Shown: positions 34,955 to 43,722, counted from the stretch's first letter. The stretch is 64,000 bases of DNA from Flavisolibacter ginsenosidimutans (GCF_007970805.1 NZ_CP042433.1:3038001-3102000), one strand, 5' to 3'. Program-made: numbers and translations. The notes: a model not told the origin generated them from the sequence alone.

Positions 34955-35176
34955 TTAAACTAAAGGATTATTGACGCCAACTTGAATACGGTAGGTAGCT
35001 TCCATACTTTTCACCTTGTTTTGCAAATCAAGAAGGCTGGCATGGAGGACAAGCAAGGCAGCAAGCTTTCTGCAGCCCTTTTTTGATTGCTGGTTCTTGA
35101 GCGTAGCAATTGCGACGGAAAGCTCCATCAGCATTTCTGAAAGATCTTTATCGAGGGCGGAAGCGGATACGGTCAT
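34955..35176 (-). CDS. Small helical hypothetical protein
   Basis: 73 residues, almost wholly helical: DLSEMLMELSVAIATLKNQQ then RKLAALLVLHASLLDLQNKV, consistent with a coiled coil or four-helix assembly. No signal peptide, no known domain. It is encoded about 130 bases downstream of the ArsR regulator in the same direction and has two possible terminators after it. Confidence 0.5.
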   Translation of the reverse strand: MTVSASALDKDLSEMLMELSVAIATLKNQQSKKGCRKLAALLVLHASLLDLQNKVKSMEATYRIQVGVNNPLV

Positions 35177-35306
35177 TTAGGAGGAAAGGTTCTTAACCAA
35201 AAGTAAACGCCCTTTCGAACAAATCAAATAGCATGAGTCAGGTAAAGAGTAAAAAGTGAGATGCAAGTTTTTTCGGTCTGGTTTTTCATCTTTTATTGAA
35301 GGCAGT

Positions 35307-35630
35307 TTATCGGAAGGAGGACGAAGAAGCTGCCAGCAATCGATCGGCAATCTTTTCCACGTCTTCCAGGCGTTTGTTGTTCACCGAATAAAGCATACGC
35401 TTTCCTTCGCGCTGTGCGCTCACCAGTCCTTCACGGCGAAGAATGGCCAGGTGTTGCGAGGCCACGGATTGTTCAATGTGGAACTTTTTGTAAAGAGACG
35501 TCACGTCGGTTTGGGGATTCGCTATCAGGTAAGAAAGAATTTGCTGGCGCAGGTGGTGGTTCAGGGCGCGAAAAACCAGGGCAGCTCGTTTTGTTTTGCC
35601 GGTTAAGACCTTGAAAGATTGCTTGTCCAT
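35307..35630 (-). CDS. ArsR/SmtB-family transcriptional regulator
   Basis: 107 residues. Winged helix core: FRALNHHLRQQILSYLIANP, the recognition helix EQSVASQHLAILRREGLVSA and a wing REGKRMLYSVN. The Cys-rich metal site of ArsR/CadC (CxC in the recognition helix) is missing, so it is unlikely to sense arsenic; it may sense another signal or act as a redox-independent repressor. Neighbouring genes do not reveal the target. Confidence 0.85.
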   Translation of the reverse strand: MDKQSFKVLTGKTKRAALVFRALNHHLRQQILSYLIANPQTDVTSLYKKFHIEQSVASQHLAILRREGLVSAQREGKRMLYSVNNKRLEDVEKIADRLLAASSSSFR

Positions 35631-36082
35631 TTGAAAAAAAGCGTTGTTTTCGTGGGTCTGTTTAGAAGGAAACGCCCTGCAAAGAAAGACCTTTTCATGG
35701 GTATTTCTTTACTTCCTCGGCTCGGCGTTGGCAATCATTAATAGAATTTCGAAAGGACAAAGAATTACAGCAGCCTTCAAAGAGCCTGATAACTATAACC
35801 GAGCCCTTCAAATCCTTTACGTCGTTTTGAAAAAGTTCAGTAATGAACGAATGCGTTCAATTTTTCAAACCGCAGATGCCCATGACATGAAAGAGGCCTC
35901 CGTGGAAACGAAGGCCGATACCAAAACTAACTGCTTATGAGACTCATGTCTCTAAGAGGAGTCGAAGGTATGCTTTAATCAACGGTTCTGCCCTGCTTTC
36001 ACACGCCTCTCTATTTTCGAAAGGGGTGTATGTTGCCATTACTGCAAAACCGAATGCGGTGTGCGGGCCGTTGTGGATGCGA
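35631..36082. other. Intergenic region with repeat element
   Basis: Contains the hairpin repeat at 35891-35943. A 98-residue plus frame here overlaps the repeat and has no protein character. Nothing else recognised. Confidence 0.45.
35891..35943. repeat. Hairpin repeat with conserved tail, copy 1
   Basis: GGCCTCCGTGG ... GAAGGCC stem followed by CCAAAACTAACTGCTTATGA. A second copy at 38681-38724 has the same stem sequence and 26 of 30 matching bases in the tail. On the minus strand it could also end the lipoprotein gene at 36083. Confidence 0.6.
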
Positions 36083-36898
36083 TTAAAAGGTAATGTTGTG
36101 GATGGGGTGCATTTCCCAGGCGGTGTTGGGGCGAAGCCCGGTGGGCCCTACGGCTCCGGCGGCGTGGTCAATGTCAAAAAACAGGCTTCCTTTTAAAACC
36201 GTCAGACGCAGGGCAGGGCTGAACTTGGTGTAGCCGCTCTGTCCGCAGAAATCCGTGCCAAAATAGCTTTTAAGATAACTGCGCACTGCACTGATAGCAG
36301 CGTAGGAGGATTGTGTGCTGGGCGGATTGCCGGAAGCCTCGCAGTTGAGCAGGTTGCCCGCTGCACTGTTGGCATCGCCGATGATCATGTGAAAATCGTT
36401 GTCGCTTTCTCTTGCAATGGCGTAGAGGTAAGCGGTTGTGATGTCGCGGTTGCGGTTTTCTTCCGACACCCTGGGCGAGGAATTGGTAATTCCCAAGCCC
36501 TGCATGTAAGCGTCGGTGGGCAGCGTGACGCGAAGGGCGTTAATGGTGGCGTAGGTGCCGTATGAAACCGAGGCATAGGAAGTTTTGGCCGCACTGCGTG
36601 CACTGCCCGCAAAGGCGTCCGAGCAGGCCGTGATTCGCTCGTGCTGTGCTTCGCCTTCTTCGGCTTCCGCTTCGTCGTCGCGATCGGGTTCACGGGTCAC
36701 CAGGGTGTACTGCCCGTCGTGGTGCCAGACGGCGGTATCGGCGGTGAAAGAAGCAAGTGTGGTGACGGTATCGTGGTGGGAAACGGCGACGGCGGCCACT
36801 GATTGACTTTCCGGTGCGGCTTGTTTTTGACAACTGTAAACCGTGAGGATAACCGCCAGGCAAAGAACGGCGAAAACAAAAAGGAGCGAAGATTTCAT
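36083..36898 (-). CDS. Lipoprotein of unknown function
   Basis: 271 residues from the start at 36898. Lipobox LTVYSCQKQ (Cys about residue 24), an acidic linker (DRDDEAEAEEGE) and a C-terminal domain with RESDNDFHMIIGDANSAAG and SLFFDIDHAAGAVGPTGL, then NTAWEMHPIHNITF. The pattern ...DNDFHM...ESxG...FFDxDH...EMHP is repeated in many Bacteroidota and soil-bacterial exported proteins of unknown function, sometimes fused to nucleases. Likely anchored in the envelope. Confidence 0.6.
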   Translation of the reverse strand: MKSSLLFVFAVLCLAVILTVYSCQKQAAPESQSVAAVAVSHHDTVTTLASFTADTAVWHHDGQYTLVTREPDRDDEAEAEEGEAQHERITACSDAFAGSARSAAKTSYASVSYGTYATINALRVTLPTDAYMQGLGITNSSPRVSEENRNRDITTAYLYAIARESDNDFHMIIGDANSAAGNLLNCEASGNPPSTQSSYAAISAVRSYLKSYFGTDFCGQSGYTKFSPALRLTVLKGSLFFDIDHAAGAVGPTGLRPNTAWEMHPIHNITF

Positions 36899-37055
36899 GA
36901 CGTAGGGTTTTGGGTGTTTGACTAATGTAGCACCAATCCGCACGAAGGGCAACGGAACTTGTGCAGACTTGTTGAAAACTTAAGGGCAAAAAAAGCACCG
37001 ATCGCTCGGCGTTAAGATGCGCTGACGATCATCCTAAACGCAAAGACCTTCCGAT

Positions 37056-37340
37056 TCAGCGCTGCACGTTTGCAACGCCTTCGGCAATGGCTTGCAGCAA
37101 GCCTGTGTCAACGTTTTTGGGTATTCCATTTTGTGTAGCAACTGCCCTGAAAAGCCCTTCTTCATCCGGTTCAAACAAAATGCTCGTACCGTGAACGTTT
37201 ACGGCAAACTTGTACGTATATCCAAGCTGCAAGAAGCGTGTAGGAAAGAGCAACTCTTTTCCGTTGTAGACTACCGGCAGGTCAAAGAATTCATTCACTG
37301 CTGCAAAGGTTCGTTGAACTTGATGAATTGATCTACACAA
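37056..37340 (-). CDS. Hypothetical protein
   Basis: 94 residues. Beta-rich (FFDLPVVYNGKELLFPTRFL; YTYKFAVNVHGTSILFEPDE) with a short C-terminal helix. Reads as a genuine compact domain but no family is recognised. It is divergent to the TIR gene, its start codon lying 54 bases from that gene's, so the two may share a regulatory region. Confidence 0.5.
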   Translation of the reverse strand: MCRSIHQVQRTFAAVNEFFDLPVVYNGKELLFPTRFLQLGYTYKFAVNVHGTSILFEPDEEGLFRAVATQNGIPKNVDTGLLQAIAEGVANVQR

Positions 37341-37393
37341 ATAAAACTTACCTTATAGCTCAAACCTGCGAGAGGAAATGTAATCGACCGTTT

Positions 37394-38497
37394 ATGGCAA
37401 ATTCTGTGCATGTCAACAAGCTTCAAGAAGGAGTGGAAAGTTGGAACAAATGGCGGGAGACGAAAATCTATGCGTATCCAGACCTGTCAGGGATTAACCT
37501 GAAGGATACAAACCTCAGCGGCGCAGATCTTTCTGGCGCCAATCTTTCCCAAACGTACCTCGCAGGCGCAAACCTCTCAGGTTGCGATCTTTCCTATGCC
37601 ATCCTTTTGGGCGCCAACCTAGCAGGGGCTGATCTGTCGAATGCGCAACTTCGGGACGGCAATTATTCCGGTGCTGATTTTTCCCGCGCCGATTTATCCG
37701 ACACTAACCTTTCGCGCACCAACCTGTTTGCCTCCGATTTATCCCGTGCCTATTTTTCGCGCACCTACTTTTTGCGAGGGAACTTCAAAAGGGCGGATTT
37801 TACCAACTCCTTTTTGAACGCAGCTTCTTTTAACGCGGTCGATTTGAGCGAGGCAACGGGCCTTGAACAGGTAAGTCATCTCGGCCCTTCCTACCTCAGC
37901 ATTGACACGTTGTATCTTTCAAAAGGCCGGGTGCCGGAGGCATTCCTTCTTGGTTGCGGTGTACCGGAGGAGTTCGTGCGTTATATACCCTCTATCATTG
38001 GTGCGGAGCAGGCCATACAATTCTATTCCTGCTTTATTAGCTATTCCAGCGCCGATGAAGCCTTTGCCCGGCGGCTGCACGCACGGATGCGCGAAGCAAA
38101 GCTGCGCGTGTGGTTTGCGCCCGAGGACATGAAGGGCGGCAGAAAGATCTATGAACAAATCGAATCCGCCATCCAAGTACACGACCGGCTGCTGCTGGTG
38201 CTTTCGGAAACCAGCATTAAAAGCGAATGGGTGCTAACCGAGGTGCGGCGGGCCCTCAAAACAGAGAAAAAAGAAAACCGGCGAAAGCTCTTTCCTATCC
38301 GTTTAGTTGATTACGAACGCCTCAAAGAATGGGAGCTTGTCGACAGTGACAGCGGCAACGATCTCGCAACAGAAATCCGCAGCTACTTTATTCCGGACTT
38401 CTCCAATTGGAAAAATCACGACGCTTTTGAGACTGCCTTTGCAAAACTCCTGCAGGATCTCAAAGCAGAAGACGAAAATCCGGAGTCAAACTGGTAA
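37394..38497 (+). CDS. Pentapeptide-repeat-TIR fusion protein
   Basis: 367 residues from the ATG at 37394. Residues ~28-160 are pentapeptide repeats of the A(D/N)LSx type (NLSGADLSGANLSQTYLAGA). A C-terminal TIR domain begins at FYSCFISYSS (about 210), with LRVWFAPEDMKGG and SEWVLTEVRRAL; the predicted catalytic Glu is residue 283. Bacterial TIR domains hydrolyse NAD+ or make cyclic ADP-ribose signals, usually when triggered by phage; the repeat half forms a beta-helix that may sense or bind a partner. No partner gene is adjacent, suggesting a stand-alone effector. Some TIR proteins of this type have non-defence roles. Confidence 0.85.
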   Translation: MANSVHVNKLQEGVESWNKWRETKIYAYPDLSGINLKDTNLSGADLSGANLSQTYLAGANLSGCDLSYAILLGANLAGADLSNAQLRDGNYSGADFSRADLSDTNLSRTNLFASDLSRAYFSRTYFLRGNFKRADFTNSFLNAASFNAVDLSEATGLEQVSHLGPSYLSIDTLYLSKGRVPEAFLLGCGVPEEFVRYIPSIIGAEQAIQFYSCFISYSSADEAFARRLHARMREAKLRVWFAPEDMKGGRKIYEQIESAIQVHDRLLLVLSETSIKSEWVLTEVRRALKTEKKENRRKLFPIRLVDYERLKEWELVDSDSGNDLATEIRSYFIPDFSNWKNHDAFETAFAKLLQDLKAEDENPESNW

Positions 38498-38530
38498 CGG
38501 AAAGCGTGGGGTTTACCCGACCAAACAGAA

Positions 38531-38594
38531 GGCCGCATAAAAATGCAGCCCGGTGTAACATCCAATATTCTATGAAAAGCCTGCCGCAAAGATG
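38531..38594. repeat. Intergenic repeat, copy 2 of a 64-bp element
   Basis: Same hairpin-headed element as at 27837-27900 (58 of 64 matching positions), including GGCCGCATAAAAATGCAGCC. The following ~60 bases share GAAAATCCACCG and other short blocks with copy 1. Confidence 0.7.
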
Positions 38595-38680
38595 TTGGCG
38601 CCAAACTGAAGACGATAGAGCGGGTGTTCACCGAAGGAAGTAAGAAAATCCACCGGCAACCGAAGTACGGAAGTGAACTA

Positions 38681-38724
38681 AAAGCCTCCGTGGAGGCCGG
38701 TATCAAAACTAACTGTTAATGAGA
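38681..38724. repeat. Hairpin repeat with conserved tail, copy 2
   Basis: GCCTCC-GT-GGAGGC stem, then CAAAACTAACTGTTAATGAG, matching copy 1 at 35891-35943. No minus-strand gene lies upstream for it to terminate. Confidence 0.6.
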
Positions 38725-39055
38725 TTTTGTTTCATAGCAAGACTATTACTGGATTGTTTGCATGGCTACAATTGTATTCATTTTCGATTGGCATTTTGAA
38801 AGCTAAAAGAAAAAGAACTGCTATAAATTGCTCTACAGATAAATAAATACTTTTTTACAGGAGTTTGCCCTAACTTATTTCAATGGCCTTACATAACGTT
38901 TTCTAATCGCTCATACTCCCTTATCTCCCCATAAGTATTTACCTCTATATTAAGGGTTTTTACCGAAGAGCTTGCCCTGCTCAACTTTTTGTGTGAAACA
39001 AACACAGCGGAATTGCAATCTTGTGCGCTTACTGAAAAATCAAAAGTTATCGCGC

Positions 39056-40069
39056 ATGAGAACGGGGATCTTTACTTTCATTTGTTTGCTCTTTTCAACG
39101 CTTTTGTTTGCCAATACCGTCACCGCGGTTACCGGCACTGCTTCGCCGGGGAGCTGGAGTACAGGCGGTTCATGGTCGTCGGGCACAGTGCCGCAATCGG
39201 GAGACCTCGTGGTTATACCGGCAGGCAAAGCCATATCGGTATCAAACCAGGTGTACACAAACACGGCTCCCGCTTTAATCATCCAGGTTGCGGGAGAAAT
39301 TGACTTTCACCCATCCGGCAAGCTGGATCTTTCTTCTACGAGCACCTTACAACTCTTTGTGGGCGGCAAGATCATTCCGCAAAATTCAGCGTCATCGCAA
39401 CTTATTGTATTGGGTGGCGTAACCAAATACAATGCCGCCAACAACGGTACCCTTGCAGGCCCCGCATTTGCAGATGCCCTTTCCGGGTCTTCGGTTTCTG
39501 GTCAACCCCTGAGCGGCTTCTCGTCTGGCGTTTTGCCGGTAACGTTCACCGGCTTTTCCGCAAAGCTGCAAAACGACGGTGTTTCCCTGCAATGGCAAAC
39601 GGCAAACGAAAAGAGCGTTCGCGATTTTGTGGTGGAAAGAAGTGACGACGGCGGCCTGACCTGGTTGGAGCGGAGCACTGTGGCTGCAAAGGGAGGCCCG
39701 GCTTCTTATGGCTTTGTTGACCGCCTGGCCCCCAACGAAGCCGCTCTTTTCCGCATCAAAGCCAGAGACCAGGATCAGCGTTTCAGCTATTCTTTTATCC
39801 TGAACGTAGGCAACAAGAGCAACCCTGGCGTGGCGCTTACGCCCAATCCCGTAAAAGATCAATTCCAGGTTTCGCTCTCCCGTCCCCCCGGCGGTACGCT
39901 CCGCTTTCAGTTTATTGATGTTTTTGGCCGCGTGGTGCGAACAACGGAAAGGGATGGAAGCCAAAACCGTTTTGACCTGAGCGTAACCGGGTTGCCAAAA
40001 GGAAGCTATGTTTTACTGCTCACGGGTAAGGATCAACTTATCGGCAAACAAACCGTCGTCGTTCAATGA
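39056..40069 (+). CDS. T9SS-targeted secreted protein with G8-like N-terminus
   Basis: 337 residues from the ATG at 39056. Signal peptide about 1-20 (TGIFTFICLLFSTLLFANTV), an N-terminal beta-solenoid-like region (SWSTGGSWSSGTVPQSGDLV, LIIQVAGEIDFHPSGKLDLS) resembling G8 domains, then the ERSDDGGLTW / YGFVDR module, and a T9SS C-terminal domain (LTPNPVKDQFQVSL; VFGRVVRTTE; GLPKGSYVLLLT). Cell-surface or secreted protein of unknown role. Convergent with the second Lys-rich peptide gene. Confidence 0.85.
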   Translation: MRTGIFTFICLLFSTLLFANTVTAVTGTASPGSWSTGGSWSSGTVPQSGDLVVIPAGKAISVSNQVYTNTAPALIIQVAGEIDFHPSGKLDLSSTSTLQLFVGGKIIPQNSASSQLIVLGGVTKYNAANNGTLAGPAFADALSGSSVSGQPLSGFSSGVLPVTFTGFSAKLQNDGVSLQWQTANEKSVRDFVVERSDDGGLTWLERSTVAAKGGPASYGFVDRLAPNEAALFRIKARDQDQRFSYSFILNVGNKSNPGVALTPNPVKDQFQVSLSRPPGGTLRFQFIDVFGRVVRTTERDGSQNRFDLSVTGLPKGSYVLLLTGKDQLIGKQTVVVQ

Positions 40070-40079
40070 GGCTGCCTGC

Positions 40080-40307
40080 TTAGTCTTTCTTTGCCTCGTG
40101 CTTTACTTTGACACCGCTGTATTTTTTGTGCTTGGGGCGTACAAGGTTGTGCACCTTTTGCGCAGGCGTGGATGTTTTTTTCACCTTGGTTTTGTGCCGG
40201 CGTGTTTCCACTTTCAGCTTTTTGTCGTTGGCCTTTACTTCCTTTTGTGCTGAAGCGCCAAGCCCGGTGGCTGCAAGAAAAACAAGAGCGAGAAGAAACT
40301 TTTTCAT
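40080..40307 (-). CDS. Small secreted Lys-rich protein (copy 2)
   Basis: 75 residues from the ATG at 40307: signal peptide MKKFLLALVFLAATGLGASA, then KEVKANDKKLKVETRRHKTK and PAQKVHNLVRPKHKKYSGVK. Paralogue of the protein at 27555-27782, with identical length and an almost unchanged C-terminal third. An upstream in-frame ATG has no signal peptide and is not used here. Function unknown. Confidence 0.75.
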   Translation of the reverse strand: MKKFLLALVFLAATGLGASAQKEVKANDKKLKVETRRHKTKVKKTSTPAQKVHNLVRPKHKKYSGVKVKHEAKKD

Positions 40308-40526
40308 AACGTCGTTTTCCCGGTTGTTGCAAAACAGGGGCCGGGCAGACAACTGGGGATCGTTAAGAAATTACCGGACTTTACCGCCTCTCGAAGCAGC
40401 CGTGGCCAGTTAAATTATCCGCAAGAGACTTCAATAGAAAGGCGGAAGGAAGAACTGTATTCCCGTGATTTTTGTTGGGTTTAAAACAAACGCCGCCATT
40501 TGTTCCCTTGCGCTCTTGCGAAGACG

Positions 40527-41699
40527 TCATTTCTTTTTAGCCGCCGGCTTGGTTAAGCCCGTTGCTTTCTTCACGGCATCCATTCCGAACTGCGCTTTGA
40601 TGCCGTCCACCGTTTTATACAGTTGCAGTTTCTCGGCTTCTTTGTCAAATAAATTCATTTGCAGGGTCATGGGAACAAGGTGACTAAACTTCACACCCAG
40701 CAAACGAACCTTCTCGCCTTTTTTGTACAGCTTCGCAAACAAGTCTTTCACTTTTGCGAGCAGCACGTTGTCAAGGGCCGTATAGGCAATAACTTCCTGC
40801 TTGCTTACGGTGGTAAAATCGGGATAGCGGACTTTCACGGTTACGCAACCGGTCAAACGTTCTTCGCCGCGCAGGTCGTGTGCGGCTTTTTCGGTGAGGC
40901 GAACGAGTTCCTTGTGCAAAAAACCGAGGTCGGCAAAATCGGCGTCGAAGGTGTTTTCGTGTGAAAGCGATTTTTGTTCGCTGTAGCCTTCTACTTCGGA
41001 AGTAGAAATGCCGTGGGCTTTTTCCCAAAGCCTGACGCCCCATTTGCCAAACACGTGCTCCAACTGCGCTACGGATGTTTTGGCCAATTGTTCGATGGTG
41101 TCAATGCCGATGGCCTGCAGGTGGTGCTGTGTTTGTTTGCCAACGCCGGGGATCTTTCCGATCCGCAGCGGCCATAAAAATTCGGTTTCCTTTCCGTGTT
41201 CAATTTCCAAAAAACCGTTTGGCTTGGCTTCGTTGGTAGCCATCTTGCTTACCAATTTGTTTGCCGAGAGACCGTAGGAAATGGGCAAGCCCGTTTCGTG
41301 GATGATCTTTTCTCTCAGTTTCCGTGTGTATTGTTTTACGCCAAAGAATTTGTCCATGCCCGTGAGGTCAATGTAGAATTCATCTACGGAGGCTTTTTCG
41401 TAAACGGGCACCGCGCCGGCGATGATGTCGGTAACGGCGCGGGAATATTTGCTGTAATCGGCGTAGCTACCTTTTAAAAAAATGGCCTGCGGACAGAGGC
41501 GTTTTGCGGTGAGCGAAGGCATGGCGCTCTCGATGCCGAACTTGCGGGCTTCGTAACTGCAGGCAGCCACGATGCCGCGTTGGCCGTCGCCGCCCACAAT
41601 CACGGGCTTGCCGCGCAGCGAAGGATTTTTCAACAATTCGACCGATACAAAAAAAGCATCGAGGTCAAAATGGGCAATGTATCGAAGCGGTGTGTCCAC
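40527..41699 (-). CDS. dinB: DNA polymerase IV
   Basis: 390 residues, Y-family polymerase. Catalytic acidic residues in AHFDLDAFFVSVE (Asp12, with Phe17 as steric gate) and SVDEFYIDL (Asp106, Glu107). Helix-hairpin-helix IPGVGKQTQHHLQAIGI, little-finger region and a basic tail (LTKPAAKKK). The usual beta-clamp-binding peptide at the C-terminus is not obvious; QMNLFDKE near residue 355 fits a clamp-binding motif. Performs error-prone translesion synthesis, probably under SOS-type control; no LexA box was identified. Confidence 0.95.
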   Translation of the reverse strand: MDTPLRYIAHFDLDAFFVSVELLKNPSLRGKPVIVGGDGQRGIVAACSYEARKFGIESAMPSLTAKRLCPQAIFLKGSYADYSKYSRAVTDIIAGAVPVYEKASVDEFYIDLTGMDKFFGVKQYTRKLREKIIHETGLPISYGLSANKLVSKMATNEAKPNGFLEIEHGKETEFLWPLRIGKIPGVGKQTQHHLQAIGIDTIEQLAKTSVAQLEHVFGKWGVRLWEKAHGISTSEVEGYSEQKSLSHENTFDADFADLGFLHKELVRLTEKAAHDLRGEERLTGCVTVKVRYPDFTTVSKQEVIAYTALDNVLLAKVKDLFAKLYKKGEKVRLLGVKFSHLVPMTLQMNLFDKEAEKLQLYKTVDGIKAQFGMDAVKKATGLTKPAAKKK

Positions 41700-41881
41700 G
41701 GTTCAAAAATAAGGGTTGCACTGTGGCGAAAGCAGGCCGCGTTGCTTTTACCGCGAAGGAAAAATCCGTGTACACAAAGCCCGTTGCGGCACAAATTAAA
41801 CGGGTATGATTTTTTCGTTAACAATTGAGGAATTTTCCTTGGCGAGATTTACCCACAATGTAAAACAATGAACGAAGCGCT

Positions 41882-42850
41882 ATGAAAAAACTGTTGCTCC
41901 TCCCGGTGTTTTTCATTTTTACCGGAACTGCCTTTGGGCAGAAAGATTCGTTGATTCACAAATTAGACAGTCTGAGTAAAAAGACTGACAGCGCGGGCAA
42001 GCAGGCAAACAATACCGCGCCAAGAGCTTACAACAAGTACACTGAAATTACCCCGTCTGCCTTTCTTACCCTGCAGGCAAGTAACCTGAAGCAAGCTTTT
42101 ACCAAGCCTTTTCACATGACGGGTAAAGACTGGAAAACCACCGGCAAGTTTGTATTGGTACTGGGGGGTTTGGCCTTTGCCGATGAACCGGTTCAGCGAT
42201 GGGCGGCAGACCTGCGCGAACACAACAGCAACAGTACCTTGCTCAACGTGAGTCACCAGGTTACCAATTTTGGCGGGCTTTACGAGGGCTACACTTTGGG
42301 TGCACTGGGCGCCTACGGATTTCTGTTCAAGAATGAAAAAATGCAAACCACAACGCTTTTAGCCCTGCAATCCTACATTACCGGCGCGGCCGTGGAAGCC
42401 GTGCTGAAATTTGTCAGCGGCCGCCAACGGCCTGAAGCCATAAACGCGGCCGAAGCGGGAGCAGAGCCCAAGTTTTGGGGTCCGTTTAAAACCATCCGTG
42501 ATGCACAGGGAAATAAATTGAACAGTTCTTTTCCTTCGGGCCACACAACGGTGGCGTTTGCCGCCGCTACGGTGTATGCCATGGAATACAAAGACAAGTT
42601 GCCTTGGGTGCCCTGGCTTGCTTATTCGGCCGCAAGCCTGATTGGCGTTAGCCGCATTACGGAAAACAAACATTGGCTAACCGATGTAGTGGCTGGCGCT
42701 GCACTGGGGTATTTAACAGGCCGGCAGGTTGTGAACAATTATCACCGGTATGCAAAGCTGAAATCGCCAAAGACGTCGAAAAACTCCGTGAGCTTTACGA
42801 TGGGTTATAATTATGGACAGCTTACGCCGGGACTTCTTTACCGGTTTTAA
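41882..42850 (+). CDS. PAP2-family phosphatase, exported
   Basis: 322 residues with signal peptide (KKLLLLPVFFIFTGTAFG). PAP2 motifs complete: SGRQRPEA (motif 1, with upstream Lys), SSFPSGHTTVAF (motif 2), SRITENKHWLTDVVAGA (motif 3). Several membrane helices in the C-terminal half. Dephosphorylates lipid phosphates at the envelope. Larger than the PAP2 protein at 28655 and with the canonical PSGH. Ends in a strong bidirectional terminator. Confidence 0.9.
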   Translation: MKKLLLLPVFFIFTGTAFGQKDSLIHKLDSLSKKTDSAGKQANNTAPRAYNKYTEITPSAFLTLQASNLKQAFTKPFHMTGKDWKTTGKFVLVLGGLAFADEPVQRWAADLREHNSNSTLLNVSHQVTNFGGLYEGYTLGALGAYGFLFKNEKMQTTTLLALQSYITGAAVEAVLKFVSGRQRPEAINAAEAGAEPKFWGPFKTIRDAQGNKLNSSFPSGHTTVAFAAATVYAMEYKDKLPWVPWLAYSAASLIGVSRITENKHWLTDVVAGAALGYLTGRQVVNNYHRYAKLKSPKTSKNSVSFTMGYNYGQLTPGLLYRF

Positions 42851-42973
42851 ATTAGTGAGTGGTGAGTAGTCAATCGTGAATAAGTGATGCGGTTTTGATT
42901 GACTTCGGCAGAAAGACATTTGCCAAACAAAGCCTTGAACGAAAAGAAATTTAGCCTTGTTTGCCGGAGCCTT

Positions 42974-43015
42974 AAAAGAAAAAATCCTCTTCAAATGAAG
43001 AGGATTTTTTCTTTT
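42974..43015. terminator. Bidirectional intrinsic terminator
   Basis: AATCCTCTTC-AAAT-GAAGAGGATT stem flanked by A-run and T-run on either side; it serves the PAP2 gene (plus) and the RRM gene (minus). Confidence 0.92.
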
Positions 43016-43064
43016 CGTTGAAGGGCAATCTCAGGGAGTGTTTACTGCCGACTGCCGCTTGTGC

Positions 43065-43403
43065 TTAGTAACGATTTTTATTGTAACCACCGCCACCGTA
43101 GTTGCCACCACCGCCGTTGCTACGGAAGCCACCGCTACGGCCACCGCCGCCTGCTTTTTCTTCTTTGGGCTTGGCTTCCATTACGCGGATTGTGCGGCTG
43201 TCAACGGTTGCCTGGTCCAATTCAGCAATGGCTTTTTTTGCTGCTTCGTCGTCGCTCATTTCCACAAAACCAAAGCCGCGGCTTTTGCCTGTGAATTTGT
43301 CGGTAATAACCTTGGCTGAAGTTACTTCGCCGTACTCGGCAAAAAATTCTTTTAAGTCTTCATCCTGTACGCTGAAGCTTAAGTTGGAAACGTAAATGTT
43401 CAT
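43065..43403 (-). CDS. RRM-domain RNA-binding protein with Gly-rich tail
   Basis: 112 residues. A single RRM with RNP2 (IYVSNLSF) and RNP1 (KSRGFGFVEM), followed by a Gly/Arg/Asn-rich tail (GGGGRSGGFRSNGGGGNYG). This is the cold-responsive bacterial RRM family that is frequent in Bacteroidota and cyanobacteria. It binds mRNA and probably modulates translation or stability. A short repeat (two ACTGCCG) flanks its stop codon. Confidence 0.92.
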   Translation of the reverse strand: MNIYVSNLSFSVQDEDLKEFFAEYGEVTSAKVITDKFTGKSRGFGFVEMSDDEAAKKAIAELDQATVDSRTIRVMEAKPKEEKAGGGGRSGGFRSNGGGGNYGGGGYNKNRY

Positions 43404-43605
43404 GCTTTCTTTTTAAAAAAATAAATAATTGAGGCACGAGGCAAAAAAGCAAAGGGTGAAACGAATAGCAGAAAAACGTAGCAGATTCAGTAAAACCAAA
43501 AGCCCAAATGCGATGCTCATTAACGGCACGAATGTAGGTGAAAAATCCTGCTTTGAAAGAGCGAACTTGTTAAGTTCCCGTTACGATAAAAAGCTTCCGT
43601 TCTTT

Positions 43606-43640
43606 TTTGCGCTTCTTCTGCTTTTGATGGCCTACTTTTG
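43606..43640 (+). promoter_or_regulatory. Promoter of the fatty acid desaturase gene
   Basis: TTTG (43606-43609), 23 bases, TACTTTTG (43633-43640): matches the Bacteroidota consensus. Leader to the GTG at 43723 is about 75 bases. Confidence 0.6.
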
Positions 43641-43722
43641 CGCCGTCAATTTCTACCGTCTTTCTCTCCTGCTTGCGGCGTAAGATTCGTAGAGGCCTTG
43701 TTCATTCAAAGTTTATTTAACC

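Larger units (their letters stand above)
38498..39055. other. Intergenic region with two repeat elements
   Basis: Holds copy 2 of the 64-bp element (38531-38594) and copy 2 of the hairpin repeat (38681-38724), followed by an AT-rich stretch before the T9SS gene. No gene recognised. Confidence 0.6.

Noticed and set aside
35644..35940. 98-residue plus frame
   Set aside because: Runs through the repeat element and lacks any conserved feature.
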